Under the pieces are notes generated by a model, which was not told the DNA's origin, did no database searches, and saw nothing but the letters and a program-made list of their open reading frames with translations. The position numbers and the translations under genes are program-made. From NCBI GenBank assembly GCA_030077755.1, contig JAQJZZ010000019.1:632501-696500 (forward strand): a stretch of 64,000 nt of DNA, given 5' to 3'. Shown here one piece after another: positions 23,251-33,932 of this stretch (positions are counted from its first letter, which is position 1; the number at the start of each line of letters is the position of its first letter). This DNA comes from Filosporella fistucella. Lineage: Eukaryota; Ascomycota; Leotiomycetes; Helotiales.

Positions 23251-24987
23251 CTCCTTAATAATTAATAGCGCTAGCCATCGATACAGTCCAGCAATACAGC
23301 ATTCTCTCAGTTCAGTAGCGAGAGAAGATGAGTTTTCTACTGTGATAGATTTGCATTGGCAAATGTAGGCAAAAAGTGCGGACATTAACGCACTGGATTC
23401 CAGCAAGCTAAGACCTAGAGGCGTAGTACCTTTTCCAAATACCATGAACTGATAGGCTGTCTTGAATGATGGAAGTGAATAAGTTTGGTGTCTTATGGCT
23501 TGCCATTGCTCTGCGTTGTGGATGATCCAGAGCGACTCATCACATGGCAATTCCATGGAACAATCAAATTCCAAGAGGACCGGTATTGCAAAGAACGAAG
23601 CGCTCATCAGTACAAGATAGCAATACCCGATGTAAATAGATCTTCAACAACTCAGTATAATGCGGAAAATGTAAAAACATTTCGAAATACTAACCTTTTC
23701 AGCCCTTCAGTCTCAATCCAACTTGCCCAGCTATCAGTGAAAGTTGGCCGGAAATTAACAGAAGCGAGCCGGAGTTCCTGGGGAAGAGTATTAGCCACGT
23801 TTTATTCCAACATAGATGAGGTGTTGCAGACTTTCGCGATCTGATTTTGGTAAGATTGGCTCTGGTCCCATAACTGCTCCCTCCTACTGAAACCGCCAAA
23901 CATGGCCAAGAGCAAAAGGGTTTGTAATTTTGCACCGTAAGAGAGTTCATTGCTTTGTTTCTTAAATGCGGACGTCGCAGAGTGGTATAAATTGAGGCCC
24001 GCCAAATGGTCGAGTGAGTGGAGTGCGCCAATGGCACAAATAGATAGAAGAAGTGCTGTAGGGCATGTTGATGCTTGAAATGTTGGTACATGGATCAGAG
24101 GTACATGTGGGTGGAAAAATCTGAAGTAATTCCGTATAAATATTTGCATAGTAGATTTTGAACATGTAAGTCCAACCTCACAAAGTTGGGATTCTTGAAT
24201 GGCGTCGCGGAGTTTCTCGATTTCTGCATCCCCGATGTGTGAAGGAGAAGTCGAGGGGGGATAAATATCATTCGACTTCTCGAAATATTCAATCAACTCT
24301 GTCGCAGAGTCCTCAGAGGAATTTGTCAAAAATGGTTGGATATCAAATGAAATAGGTAGGTTCCTGCCTGTTCTGGAAAGGGGATCCTGAGCTATATTCA
24401 TGAAAGAACCGCTTAAGCCGGGGTCAAATAAAGACGCTGAAGGGACATCGAAGGGACACCTAATGATGAATCTAGGAGGTCATATGAGAGGTCGCCTCTA
24501 ATAAAAGTATTGCTGCTATCTGAGATAGAAAAGCCACTTTGATCGTATCCATCACCACCTGTTGATTTTGGAAGGAAGTCACGTGTTTCGACAGCAAGAA
24601 TTGAGGCATCAAAGTCCGAAGCGCTGGTTAGAGCTAGCAATGACGGCGGCCTTGTCCTTTGACAATCACCTATATCTGCCGAGGCAGCATGAATGGATCT
24701 TTCATGCCGAATGAGCACATCTTTATAGATAGACTGAGTGAGCCCTGAATGAATTTGCATACGTAGCTATGAATGTGGGCTTTACCTGCGTAGAAAAGAA
24801 CTAGGACAGTATGAGCAAAAGAAAAACTGCTGAGGTGCATCTCCTCCTCATTAGCAAGCTTGTTGTTGTGGAAAATTGGCAAGGGGTACATACGGGAAGA
24901 TTGTTCATGCCTGACCTTGTGTTCCTTGTGACTGAAACGTACTGGGCACCTCGAGCAAGTATACGGCTTCTCGGGAGCACGAGGCAT
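23251..24987 (-). pseudogene. C2H2 + fungal-specific TF domain regulator, broken
   Basis: The minus strand starts at ATG 24987 (MPRAPEKPYTCSRCPVRF) with a C2H2 finger. An intron ends before HIHSYVCKF, and a second finger ends in KDVLIRHERSIHA but only after a frame change, and lacks one cysteine. A second frame change occurs near 24440-24470 at a TGTCCCTTCGATGTCCCTTC near-duplication, before DVPSASLFDPGLSG. The middle homology region follows (MQIFIRNYFRFFHPHVPLIH, GALHSLDHL, LLLLAMFG). After an intron come SWASWIETEGLKR and ASFFAIPVLLEF, typical of PF04082 regulators. The open frame ends within the AT-rich island, so the C-terminus is lost. Two frame breaks plus truncation make it non-functional. 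It may once have controlled neighbouring metabolic genes; that is inference. Confidence 0.8.
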
Positions 24988-26561
24988 AATTGAGGATATA
25001 AAAGAGAGGACTTTGTGGGCTTTTGGTGGGGGGGAGGGGGGGGGGGGGGGGGGGGGCGGCAAGGTTGGAGGTATGACCGATTAGCAGCAGTCCATATCTA
25101 TTATTTCTCAAATTGGGGATATGTATCAAGCTTATGAAGGCATGACTAGAACACTGAACACTGAACACTGGACACTCCCAATCTTACTCGTACTCTAGTT
25201 CCCACATTTTCCCCGCACCGGCAAGTTCTAATGGGCTTCGGGTGCCGGCACAGTACTGTTTTAAAGTTTTGATGCCCCGCGGCTTGCCTCAGGCTTGTAA
25301 ATAAATAAATATCGGGTACTTTACAGTAGGGTAATCTTCAAACTTATTTTATCATTCATACAAACAAACAAACAAAAATAGATGAAGAACAGACAGACAG
25401 TCAACACCCTGCCTGAATATGTGACTCTTGGTTCAGGCCCCTTTATCCAGCTAACCTCAGCATCCTCGTGTCCTGGCATGTATTCGCTCCAGTTGCTGAC
25501 GATAGGATGTTAAACACTTGGGGGAGAGGACTTCAAGGTAACCTGTTAATTATCATAACACGAGATCCCTTGAAAAATAGTAGTTAGCGGAATTGAAAAT
25601 CATCGCAAGAAACAGATCTGTACGGGCTCCAGAAGGCTATGATGAAAGTGAAGGAAGTAGGATATGTAATTGTAGACTGCTGCGCTCTGGGTTTAAAGCC
25701 TAGCGCAAAAATAAGAAGAAGAAGAATATCGTCTAATCGAAGTTTGCTGTACCAAAAATACTTTGATCCTCACCATGAGCCGATGATCAGAGAGAGCACG
25801 AACTTTCTCCCTATTATTTAAGATGGAGTCTCGGTTGTCACTCCGAGGGCCGTGGACAGGCACACGCCAAATGGGTGCAACTTAAGCCTTATAGAACCAT
25901 ACATAATGGGAATGCATGATTCCACTTTGTACTAACCGACCGAAAGGGTGGCGGAGTGCGCTTATGGTACGCATCTTTGTACGTGCATATCCTTGGCAAG
26001 AATAGCTGAAACGAGGCGAAGGTCAATCTGGCCGTCATCCGCATAGATGGGTGGTTTCGATTCTCAAATCTCAGTCCGTGCATAGAAAGAGGATCCTCGG
26101 AGGCATGAGGAGAAAGCTTCATTGTAGTTTCCTTCACGCCTTGGTTTGCAGGAAAGGTTAAATGATTTCATGGTGCATCTCAATGATGGCGGCCTGGGAT
26201 AGGGAGCGTGGACACACTCAGAGCGGCCTACTCCGGGGCCAGCTTTCCCAAAGAGAACACACTCTCAATCACCCTAATTGCAGATCATTCATGATCTGAA
26301 GCATATGGGACTGCGGAGTTGGCCTGTAGATACATTTTCGCAAGCCCCAAGGCAGTTGAAAGCTTCTAGCCCAATTGTTTCTCATGATGATCACCACGGG
26401 GGACGAAAGTGGATGGAGACGCCTTTCGCGATGCCGCTCAAGCGAAGCATTCCTATATGCGACATCTGGTCGTGGCAGACTGCACTTACCGTTTGCTTAA
26501 CCGTGGGCACTTTTGGCTGTGATCTTCGAACGACGGACCATTTTATATTCGTATTCTGGCA
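24988..26561. other. Intergenic
   Basis: It begins with the G-rich homopolymer tract (25028-25056). No gene is recognised. An open frame at 26278-26565 ends just after the MFS start and has no features. Confidence 0.5.
25028..25056. repeat. Poly-G tract (29 nt, one A)
   Basis: Seven G, one A, then twenty-one G on the plus strand, just upstream of the start of the broken regulator gene. Such tracts can form G-quadruplexes and are also prone to sequencing length error. Confidence 0.9.
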
Positions 26562-29029
26562 ATGAGTCCTCTAAACTTTCCACTGCTAACGCCAAAATCA
26601 GGCGAGTTACGGACAGATGACGAACCAACCATATCGAGGACTATAAGAAGTACGCAGATTTCTAGCTTCATTAGCTACCACACATCAATAGGAATATCCA
26701 GAGGCTCGACAAACATGTCTTTGACTGAAAGTATTGTGGTATTCGCCGATTTGAGCGACCTCCCAGGTCAAAACGAAACTCGGCGAACATTAGTCGGAAA
26801 TGCGACAGAATCGAAAGCCGATGTCGAAGGATTGTATACTACAAAGTATGAGGATAAGCACAAGACCAAAATGACCAATAGCATTTGTAGCTTTGGATTT
26901 GATCAGGAAGTTCCCGAAACTTTCACAGCACTCGCCGGATCACTCGAAGCGAATTCCGTCGAGAGATTGGCCGTCGATGAAAATGCAGCTCAAGATATCA
27001 ACACACCAATACTTGGTCACCAGAACAGATTTTCTAAAGATGCCCAAATCTTGTACGAATCGTTTCCGCGACCCCCAGGCAAAGCGGTGCTTCAATCGCC
27101 CAAAACTTTCGTTGAACATCATCAATATAAACACAAGCAACCGGCCTTGTCTATTGACAAGACATTACCGTCGCCACCCTATCATGTATTTGATTCCGAT
27201 AAGAAGAAGCGAGTCCTATGTATAGTCATAGTTGTCGGAATTCTGTCACCCATTTCAAGTTTCATATACTTCCCAGCTATTGCAGCTATTTCAAGAGCAA
27301 GTGATGAATATTCTAAGCCATTTCAGTTTCACTAACAAATCTTAGGGATTTGATCTTAGTTACCAGCTAGTTTTACTCACTATTACAGTACACATGGCCG
27401 TTCATGGCATTTCACCGCTGGTTTGGATGCCTGTTGGTGACTATTTTGGCCGACGTTTCACGCTTCTTGCAGGATTTGCAATGTTCGTTGGTGCGAATAT
27501 AGGGTTAATTTTTGCAAGAGACTTTTTGTCATTAATTCTCCTACGATCCCTGCAAGCATTTGGAAGTGCACACCTGACTTATCTTGGTAGGGAACTAAAT
27601 CCCAATTATGCTGGCATGTTCTAATTTTCATCTAGGTGCAGCGGTTATAGGAGACATCTCAACCGGTACAGAAAGGGAGAAGTTTCTAGGCATTTTCGGG
27701 ACAAGTTAGAAAAATCCAATATTACCTTCATTCTCATGTTAACAAACCACAGTCCTTCTCCTTGCTTATACTACAAGTCCAGTTTTTGGAGGAGTATTCA
27801 CCTGGTTGTTTGGTTTCCGAGCAATCTTCTGGTTTCAATCTGCCCTTGGAATTATAGGAATGAACCTCGTCCTACTCTTCCTTCCGGAAACCAAACGGGA
27901 GATTGCCGGAAACGGCACAATTCGACTTAAGGCGCTTCAGCAACCGTTGTTAGCTGTCATCAGGTCCTCACCTGATAGTTCATTTGACTCAAAGCCAGCC
28001 ACGGTAGCTTTCAAATTCACGCTCTCCTCATTTGTGGAGCCCCTTAGTTGCCTCACCCACCTTAGCGTCCTTGCGACGATCATATTCGGAAGCATAGCCT
28101 TCGCCACCTCAGTGACGGTAATAGCTACAACAGCACTCTTCCTCGAGTCGGAATACCATCTCTCTGCTATCTTGATCGGTATAGCGTTTATCCCGAGTGG
28201 CGCAGGCAGCATTATCGGGTTTTTTCTCGCCAGGTACCTCTTTGACCGGGACTTCAAAATTACTGAGAAGCAGTACGAAGCCCATCAAACTTTTGAAGAC
28301 AAGCTATCTCCCCCCAAAGACAACAAGAACTTTCCAATCGAGCGAGCGCGTCTTCGTAGTATGTGGTGGGTAATCCTCCTCTTTATAGCTGCCACAATCG
28401 GCTACGGATTCTCGCTCTCCACCAGACATATTGCCATTCCACTCACGTTCCAGTTCTTCACTGCCTTGGGCTCAACTGCTCTACTTCTCCTCAATAGTGT
28501 ACTGATCATAGATCTGTATCCTGATAACCCGGCATCCACAACCACGATTGTTAATCTTGTAAGATTTTGTACGGGTGCCATTGCTGTGGGTGTTACGCAA
28601 TTACTTTGCGATAAAATTGGCGCGAGATTCACTTTCTTGAGTTTTGCCGTGATTTTGTTGCTCTTCACTCCAGTCCTGGTTTTGCAATGGATGTTTGGGG
28701 TGAAATGTAGGACGAAGGAGTGCACAACCTACAACACCGAGCGGTTCCAGAGTCGATTTTCAGCAATTTCCTGGCAGACTGGCTTTTTGGTTAAAGTACC
28801 ACTTGTAAGCAAGCTATGGGGGAGATTTCCTAGGATGGCCTTTACGAATTCAAGTCACACATGGGAAAAGTTGCGTAGTCAGCAAAAGATTAGAGCAAGA
28901 ATGCGAATCAGTGGACTTTCGACACGATTTCACACAGTATTTGCGAAGGTTTCGAAGTGGATTCATGCTTGGAAGGAGATGCGCCAAACACCAAAGGCAG
29001 GAAAGTGCTTGCCAACTGTGACTTCCTAG
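26562..29029 (+). CDS. MFS drug:H+ antiporter (DHA1, QDR-like)
   Basis: Predicted plasma-membrane proton-coupled exporter of small toxic compounds. Four exons (26562-27296, 27346-27586, 27636-27704, 27753-29029) give 773 aa. Motifs of the DHA1/QDR-type MFS family are clear: FIYFPAIAAISR at the first helix, GISPLVWMPVGDYFGRR (motif A loop), ANIGLIFARDFLSLILLRS-LQAFGSA, GAAVIGDIST, TSPVFGGVFTW and FRAIFWFQSALG. The first intron (27297-27345) starts with GC (GCAAGT) instead of GT; only this choice keeps the frame. About 215 hydrophilic residues precede helix 1, longer than in most relatives, so translation could start at a later ATG such as 26712. The C-terminal tail of about 110 residues is basic. 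It may export the product of the decayed metabolic genes nearby. Confidence 0.88.
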
Positions 29030-29981
29030 GTCCTTTTATTTGATGCTCCTTTGCTGCTATCAATGCAACATATATTTGCTGCTTGCCATCCATATAGTCG
29101 TGTTTGTGAAACGGGCAAGGCATTTAATAGTTGCACTGGTACCATATTTCTGTATAATCTAAAGTACTATCTTTAATTCTCTCAAATTTTCATCTCCTGA
29201 TGACACAAGCTTGCCGCTCCGTCCTACGCCCCATAAAGCTATCGCCAGCTTTGCCTCGATTCCCAGGTTGAGTATACCAGGAACTACCATCTCATTATTC
29301 AAAAGAAAACAAATAGTAAATATAACATCAAGCTTTATACGCACGACGAAGCACAGCTGCTTCCCTAGTAGTGAAGTTTCGCCTCTAGCGTCGCGTGATA
29401 TATTCTAACCTCTATAACTATTCTTATTAACTTTGTGTTAATAATAAGGCTCTCTATTTAGCCTATAACGCTATTAGAAACTATCATTAAAATGTAATTC
29501 AAAAAGAAAATACCCTTTGGAAGGTTTTATTATATATTATGAAAAATTTGACTTTATATTAGATTATATATTTTGAATTTCTTTTTCGCAAAATAAAAAT
29601 TATATTAGGTATTAAGTTAGTTTAAGAATAAAAATGTATTATACAAATTATTATATAGCGGAGCTAAATTATACTATAAACAAGGCGGAAGAACAAGAGC
29701 TTTGAGAGGTACATATTTGTTTTTGTGTGAGATGGAAGAAATTGATCAAGAGTATAATTCTGTGAGGAATCCTCACATTGACTGTCACCACTGTATATTG
29801 TTAATTAAATGCCATTCCTTTCGAATATTAAAAGTGCGGGAGACTTCACTGCTGATTGGGTAGCAGGCGGGGGAAAGAGCGGTTGTCTTCAGCGATCTCA
29901 ATTTAAGCGTAGGAGTTCCGAATTATTTGTCCCAATGAACCTCTAAGGTAGGTCCACTAGCTACATGGCTAATTTTTGGCG
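29030..29981. other. Intergenic, includes AT-rich decayed stretch 29400-29690
   Basis: 29400-29690 is AT-rich (TATTATATATTATG, AAATTATATTAGG) and non-coding, resembling the island at 22.9 kb. The rest shows no gene. Confidence 0.5.
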
Positions 29982-30545
29982 TTACAGCACAACCAAGTCT
30001 CCATCCACTTTCTTCTGTAGTTTTGGTATGTCCAAATTCTCCGGATCAAGATACCAGGAAAGGTTTCCATCTTTCAGCGTCTCTTCAACAGTAATTCCGT
30101 TGCCAAGCCATGCAGCAAGGTTATCATTCTCATACGTGTACTCGAAATCCTCCCATCGTGGATTTACGAGAACTTTTGCATAATGAAGTGTGGAACCTGT
30201 TGATTTCTGTCGTCAGCAGGGATATTCACTTCAGGTCCGCCATGGAGCATTCGGAGGTGGGTCGGCCATGCGCGGACGTGACTTGCCAGGCCATAGAGCC
30301 GACACCTTTCCATCCTTTGTCCCGCCCTTATACTAGGGGCGGCAATCCTCCGTGAAGATTGTTTTCGGGAAGTACAGGTCACAATATTCCCTGAAGCACT
30401 CGACTGAAGATTTCTTAGCCTCAACCGCAACGACGGCGTTGAGCTGCGATCTCTTCACGAGGGCTGCAATATACTCGACTTGCTTCTCGAATATCAGAAG
30501 TAGGCTTCCAGTGCTGGGGCCGGAATTGGGGATCTGTAGAATATT
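29982..30545 (-). pseudogene. Baeyer-Villiger-type FAD monooxygenase, C-terminal fragment
   Basis: The minus strand encodes the end of a Baeyer-Villiger/flavin monooxygenase: GPSTGSLLLIFEKQVEYI, then CFREYCDLYFPKTIFTEDCR, a TAG stop, YKGGTKDGKVSALWPG. An intron-like gap follows, then STLHYAKVLVNPRWEDFEY, LAAWLGNG and NLSWYLDPENLD to a natural TAA at 29982-29984. In intact relatives the TAG position is a tryptophan (CRSWYK-like), so a G-to-A change is the likely cause. The FAD and NADPH Rossmann folds are absent: nothing recognisable lies upstream of about 30545. The piece is both truncated and interrupted. An intact relative of the same superfamily lies at 53.5-55.5 kb. Confidence 0.8.
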
Positions 30546-30751
30546 TATTCATCTCGGCCATGAAGCTCTATCATCTTAAATGTCAATAGGTATATCTACA
30601 TTGACTTTAATTTCATTCGCATAATTTGGGTCAAGCTTAAATATAGTACAAAAGTGTTACACCCTGAAGTTAAATCTCCCAAATCCTGTCCGAAGGGCTG
30701 CAAGTCGAAACTTTCTTGATCCCAAGATTCTCGATTAGGTCTCCAAGCATT

Positions 30752-31790
30752 CTAGAGCAGCCAAGGATCCAAAGCCGCAGCGCTGGTGAAAGTTTGAAGC
30801 GGAACTGAATGATCCTGGCGTGCTCCACCGATGCCAAATTCCTCTGCGCTGCTATTCAAAAGCGACAGCGAACCGGAGTTGGAAGCCCCAGGGAAAGCGG
30901 CCTGGAGCATTGAGGATATCTGCGGCGGAGTAAAAAAATTGGCTCCTTTGCTCTCAATTTTTGACTGCCAGAATTGAAGGTACGAAAGAGTATGGTTTAG
31001 AGCTGCCAAGCCATCAATAGTTCCATTCTTCGCAGTATGACCTGGTATAATCTGGGCAGGTTGGAGAGCCTTGATGAGTCCCACAGTAGCTATCCAGGAC
31101 TGCGTAAGTGCAGGTGTAAGCAGATCTGCAAGCCAAAGGTGATAGTCGCTTCCATAAACAACGTCGCCAGCAATCATTGTTCTCGAGGATGGAATCCAAA
31201 ACATGGTTTCGTCAACGGTGTCGCCCGTGAGTGGACTGAAAAGTTGAATTGGGAAAGCCTCGTCTCCCGGTAGGGTGAAGAAGGAGGAGTTGTATGCCTC
31301 TGGTAGAACCGTATTTTGAACCACTAGAGATGATCCGAAGATCCCACTAATTTTCAGAACCTGATAATTTGTTAGACTTTCTAGATGCAATAACATTATC
31401 TCTTAGCTTGCGTACCTTGGCAGGGGCTTCATTCTTCATGATACTTGCTGACTGCGCGTTTGCATAATATTTTACCCCAGGGAACTGATCCAGAAAAGCA
31501 CCACCGCTCAGGTAATGATCCGGATGACTATGAGTGGAAAATGCAGCTACAAGAGGCTTATTCGTCACACTCTTTACCCATGCTGCCAACTCAACGGCTT
31601 TGGAGATGGTCCACGGAAGGTCAATAACGACTGCTGCTTGGGACCCAATAATGATCGATGAGACGACATCCGCTCCTTCATTATTATTCAGATGGTATTG
31701 AACCTGGAGTGGGCAAGGTACGGCGGCGCGTCCATAATTGAGCAAACCACTCGCGGTAAGCAAAAGAGAGACAAATTTCGAAGTAACCAT
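30752..31790 (-). CDS. Secreted metallo-beta-lactamase-fold hydrolase
   Basis: Two exons on the minus strand (31790-31416 and 31360-30752, 55-bp intron GTACGC...ATCAG) give 327 aa. The first about 22 residues form a signal peptide (KFVSLLLTASGLLNYGRAA), so the enzyme is probably secreted or vacuolar. The metallo-beta-lactamase zinc motif HSHPDH is at residues 87-92. The later ligands fit GDVVYGSDYH (Asp) and IIPGH (His). The overall form resembles the QDSGH/MBL-fold hydrolases often found in fungal metabolite clusters, where relatives act as thioesterases or lactonases. The substrate here is unknown. It is the only intact gene between the two monooxygenase/transporter/oxidoreductase fragments. 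Confidence 0.87.
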
Positions 31791-32889
31791 ATTGAAAAGA
31801 GTGGAATAAAAGTCCGAGTCGTTTGTTTTCGAAAGAGGAATGTTCGTCGATTGAATTCTTGACTGAGAGGATAAGTCTTCAGCAGAGCTTATGTATCTTC
31901 TGATGGTTGGGCCTTATCTCAATGCGCTTCAATTACAAACATCTCCCAAACCCATAAATTTCCGCAATTTAACCAGAGTTCATTCAGACCGGGCTTAAGG
32001 TTCAATCACACCACACACACACAGAGCTGGAAAAGCGCGATGGAAAAATACGTGCTTCATGCTTTGTCAGAGGGGTTGGCCACGTGAGAATGAAATGACA
32101 AATGTTTAGGAGCCGGTGGGCAGCAATTACGCATTCATGAATACTGCTAATTAGGGGTTAACACAAGACAAGGATCAGGGTCATACAAAGACTAAAATTG
32201 GAGCTACAGCAAGCGAATGTTGAATTATGACGCGGGACTGAACTCTAAAACGTTGTCGCTCTGCGATATTCCCAACCTAAACTTCGCCTCCCACACAAAC
32301 GAATACGTCCGTTCTTATTGGAGGTGGGGGTGGGGGTGGGATTGGAGCATCCGCATTACGGATTTGCCGAAAATATGTTTACTAAGGAGTCAGTTTGAGC
32401 CCACTATTATGGATTGACTGGTAGAGAGAACTGCAGGTGGAGGAGGCTTTGCTTAGGAATACTGCATCTTCCTTTCTCGGACTTGAGATTGGATTCGACC
32501 AGGCCCAGCCTTAGAAAAAGAAGTAGCGAAGTTTTTCTCGGAATGCGAGAGAAGTATATTGGCAGACTAAATTTGCATCAGAAACGAATTTTCTCCATAA
32601 AAGAGAAACACACCACAAGATCATCCTCACGGGAAATGCTGCTCGATATCATTTAGCCCAACTAGCTTTCTCTAACCCTCCCAAACCATCATAGCATCAC
32701 GATCACCGTTACTGTCACCTCTCATTCCCTGCGGCTTCACTCCGATTCAAGTGCGATGCCTTCATCGAGAGAAAATGACAAGTGCGTTGGTCAATCGGCT
32801 GCTGCTCAATTGGACGTAGCCTCAATTTCAGATATTCAACCAACTTGTGCTCCCCACGTGAGCGGCCAAATGTCAATGTGGGAAGAATC
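31791..32889. other. Intergenic
   Basis: No gene recognised. A GGTGGGGGTGGGGGTGGG tract lies at about 32322-32340. A (CA)n run sits at about 32010-32020. Confidence 0.45.
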
Positions 32890-33462
32890 ATGCTAAATTC
32901 CAAATCCAGAGTTGGCCGTTTTTGGTGGCGATCGACCATGCTCATCAATTTATCGTGCTTTGTCTTCATGGGAAATGTCTTCGCCGCCTGCATTCCGCCC
33001 ATCACCAATTCCCAAGCCTCATATCTAGCTGGGGAGCACTGACACTTGGTCTTGGAGTACTTATTACTAGTCCCTCTAGTGTCGAGTGCGAATATCTTTT
33101 GGGGGGAGGGGGTTTCTATCTCATTCAGTAGACCCAAGCTTCTTGTTTAGTCACTGACCATAAGATAGAATCTTTGGGCGGTCCCAACTGTATCGCATAT
33201 TGGGATCAGATATACCTTGATCATTGCACTTATTGTGTTTACTGCCAGCTTCTTCTGGGGAGCAGGATCGCCAAATTACAATAGTTTACTCGGTTCTCGA
33301 ATTCTGGGAGGTATTGGTGGAGGTGTAGTCGAATCTATGGGACCCCTGCTCGTGGTTGAGTTATTCAGCGAGGAATATATTGGGCTCTTTTCTCGTATGT
33401 CTGCAAGTATCTGGCTCCCAGTCATTGATCATCTTCGAGATTGGATAGCTACCGACCCGTGA
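32890..33462 (+). pseudogene. MFS transporter remnant (N-terminal half)
   Basis: Translated pieces match the first helices of an MFS drug transporter: LINLSCFVFMGNVFAACIPP followed by NSQASYLAG, then shifted-frame GALTLGLGVLITSPSS, then (after stops) LWAVPTVSHIGIRYTLIIAL, VFTASFFWGA, NYNSLLGSRILGGIGGG and ESMGPLLVVELFSEEYIG. Order and spacing agree with DHA1-type transporters (ITQASYLVGA, RRPV, SFNSLLGARILGG, ESLGPLVVADLF). Frame changes and stops separate the pieces, and nothing of the C-terminal half is seen. It directly precedes an oxidoreductase fragment on the same strand. Confidence 0.75.
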
Positions 33463-33567
33463 CGAAGAGCAGGGACTCAGCTATTCTTGGGGATGTACGA
33501 CTGGAGGAGAACTTTGAGTACAACAGGAGCTAGCTCCGTATGGCCGCCAAACCGCACTAGTCCCTCT

Positions 33568-33932
33568 GACGGAGAACATTCCTGGCGCGACTATGCGGCA
33601 TACATCGGGTGAGTCGGGATAATTACTTACTTCCAAGACTCTAAGCTCGCTACTAACTGTGAGGGTTATCTAGTTATGACAGAACTGAAGATGATGCACC
33701 GGCACACCAGTTCGCCTTGGATACTATTCAGCTAGTAAGGAAGAAGCACGAGGAGCTTTTGGGCTGCGATGCGATTCAAAGTGTCGTATATCCCAATGCT
33801 GGTGCGATGCGTGGGTTCACCGGCAAGTACATATATAAGGCAAATTATCCGCGAGTGCAGCAGATAAAAAAGAAGTATGACCCGCAGAATGTTTTCCACC
33901 GTAAACACCCTATTGAGCCATCAAGAGAATAA
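33568..33932 (+). pseudogene. Berberine-bridge-like FAD oxidoreductase, C-terminal fragment
   Basis: A short reading frame crosses an intron-like gap (GTGAGT...TCTAG, about 33609-33673): HSWRDYAAYIG + YDRTEDDAP, then GFTGKYIYKANYPRVQQIKK and YDPQNVFHRKHPI to a stop at 33932. The pattern Y..NYPR..QIKKKYDP.NVF is the end of berberine-bridge/BBE-type FAD-linked oxidases. No FAD-binding domain precedes it; upstream is the broken MFS gene. It is therefore a remnant of an oxidase gene. The family call rests on a short segment. Confidence 0.55.

Noticed and set aside
32414..33137. 80- and 140-codon frames on opposite strands
   Set aside because: The right part overlaps better-supported MFS pseudogene sense on the plus strand; the rest has no recognisable feature.
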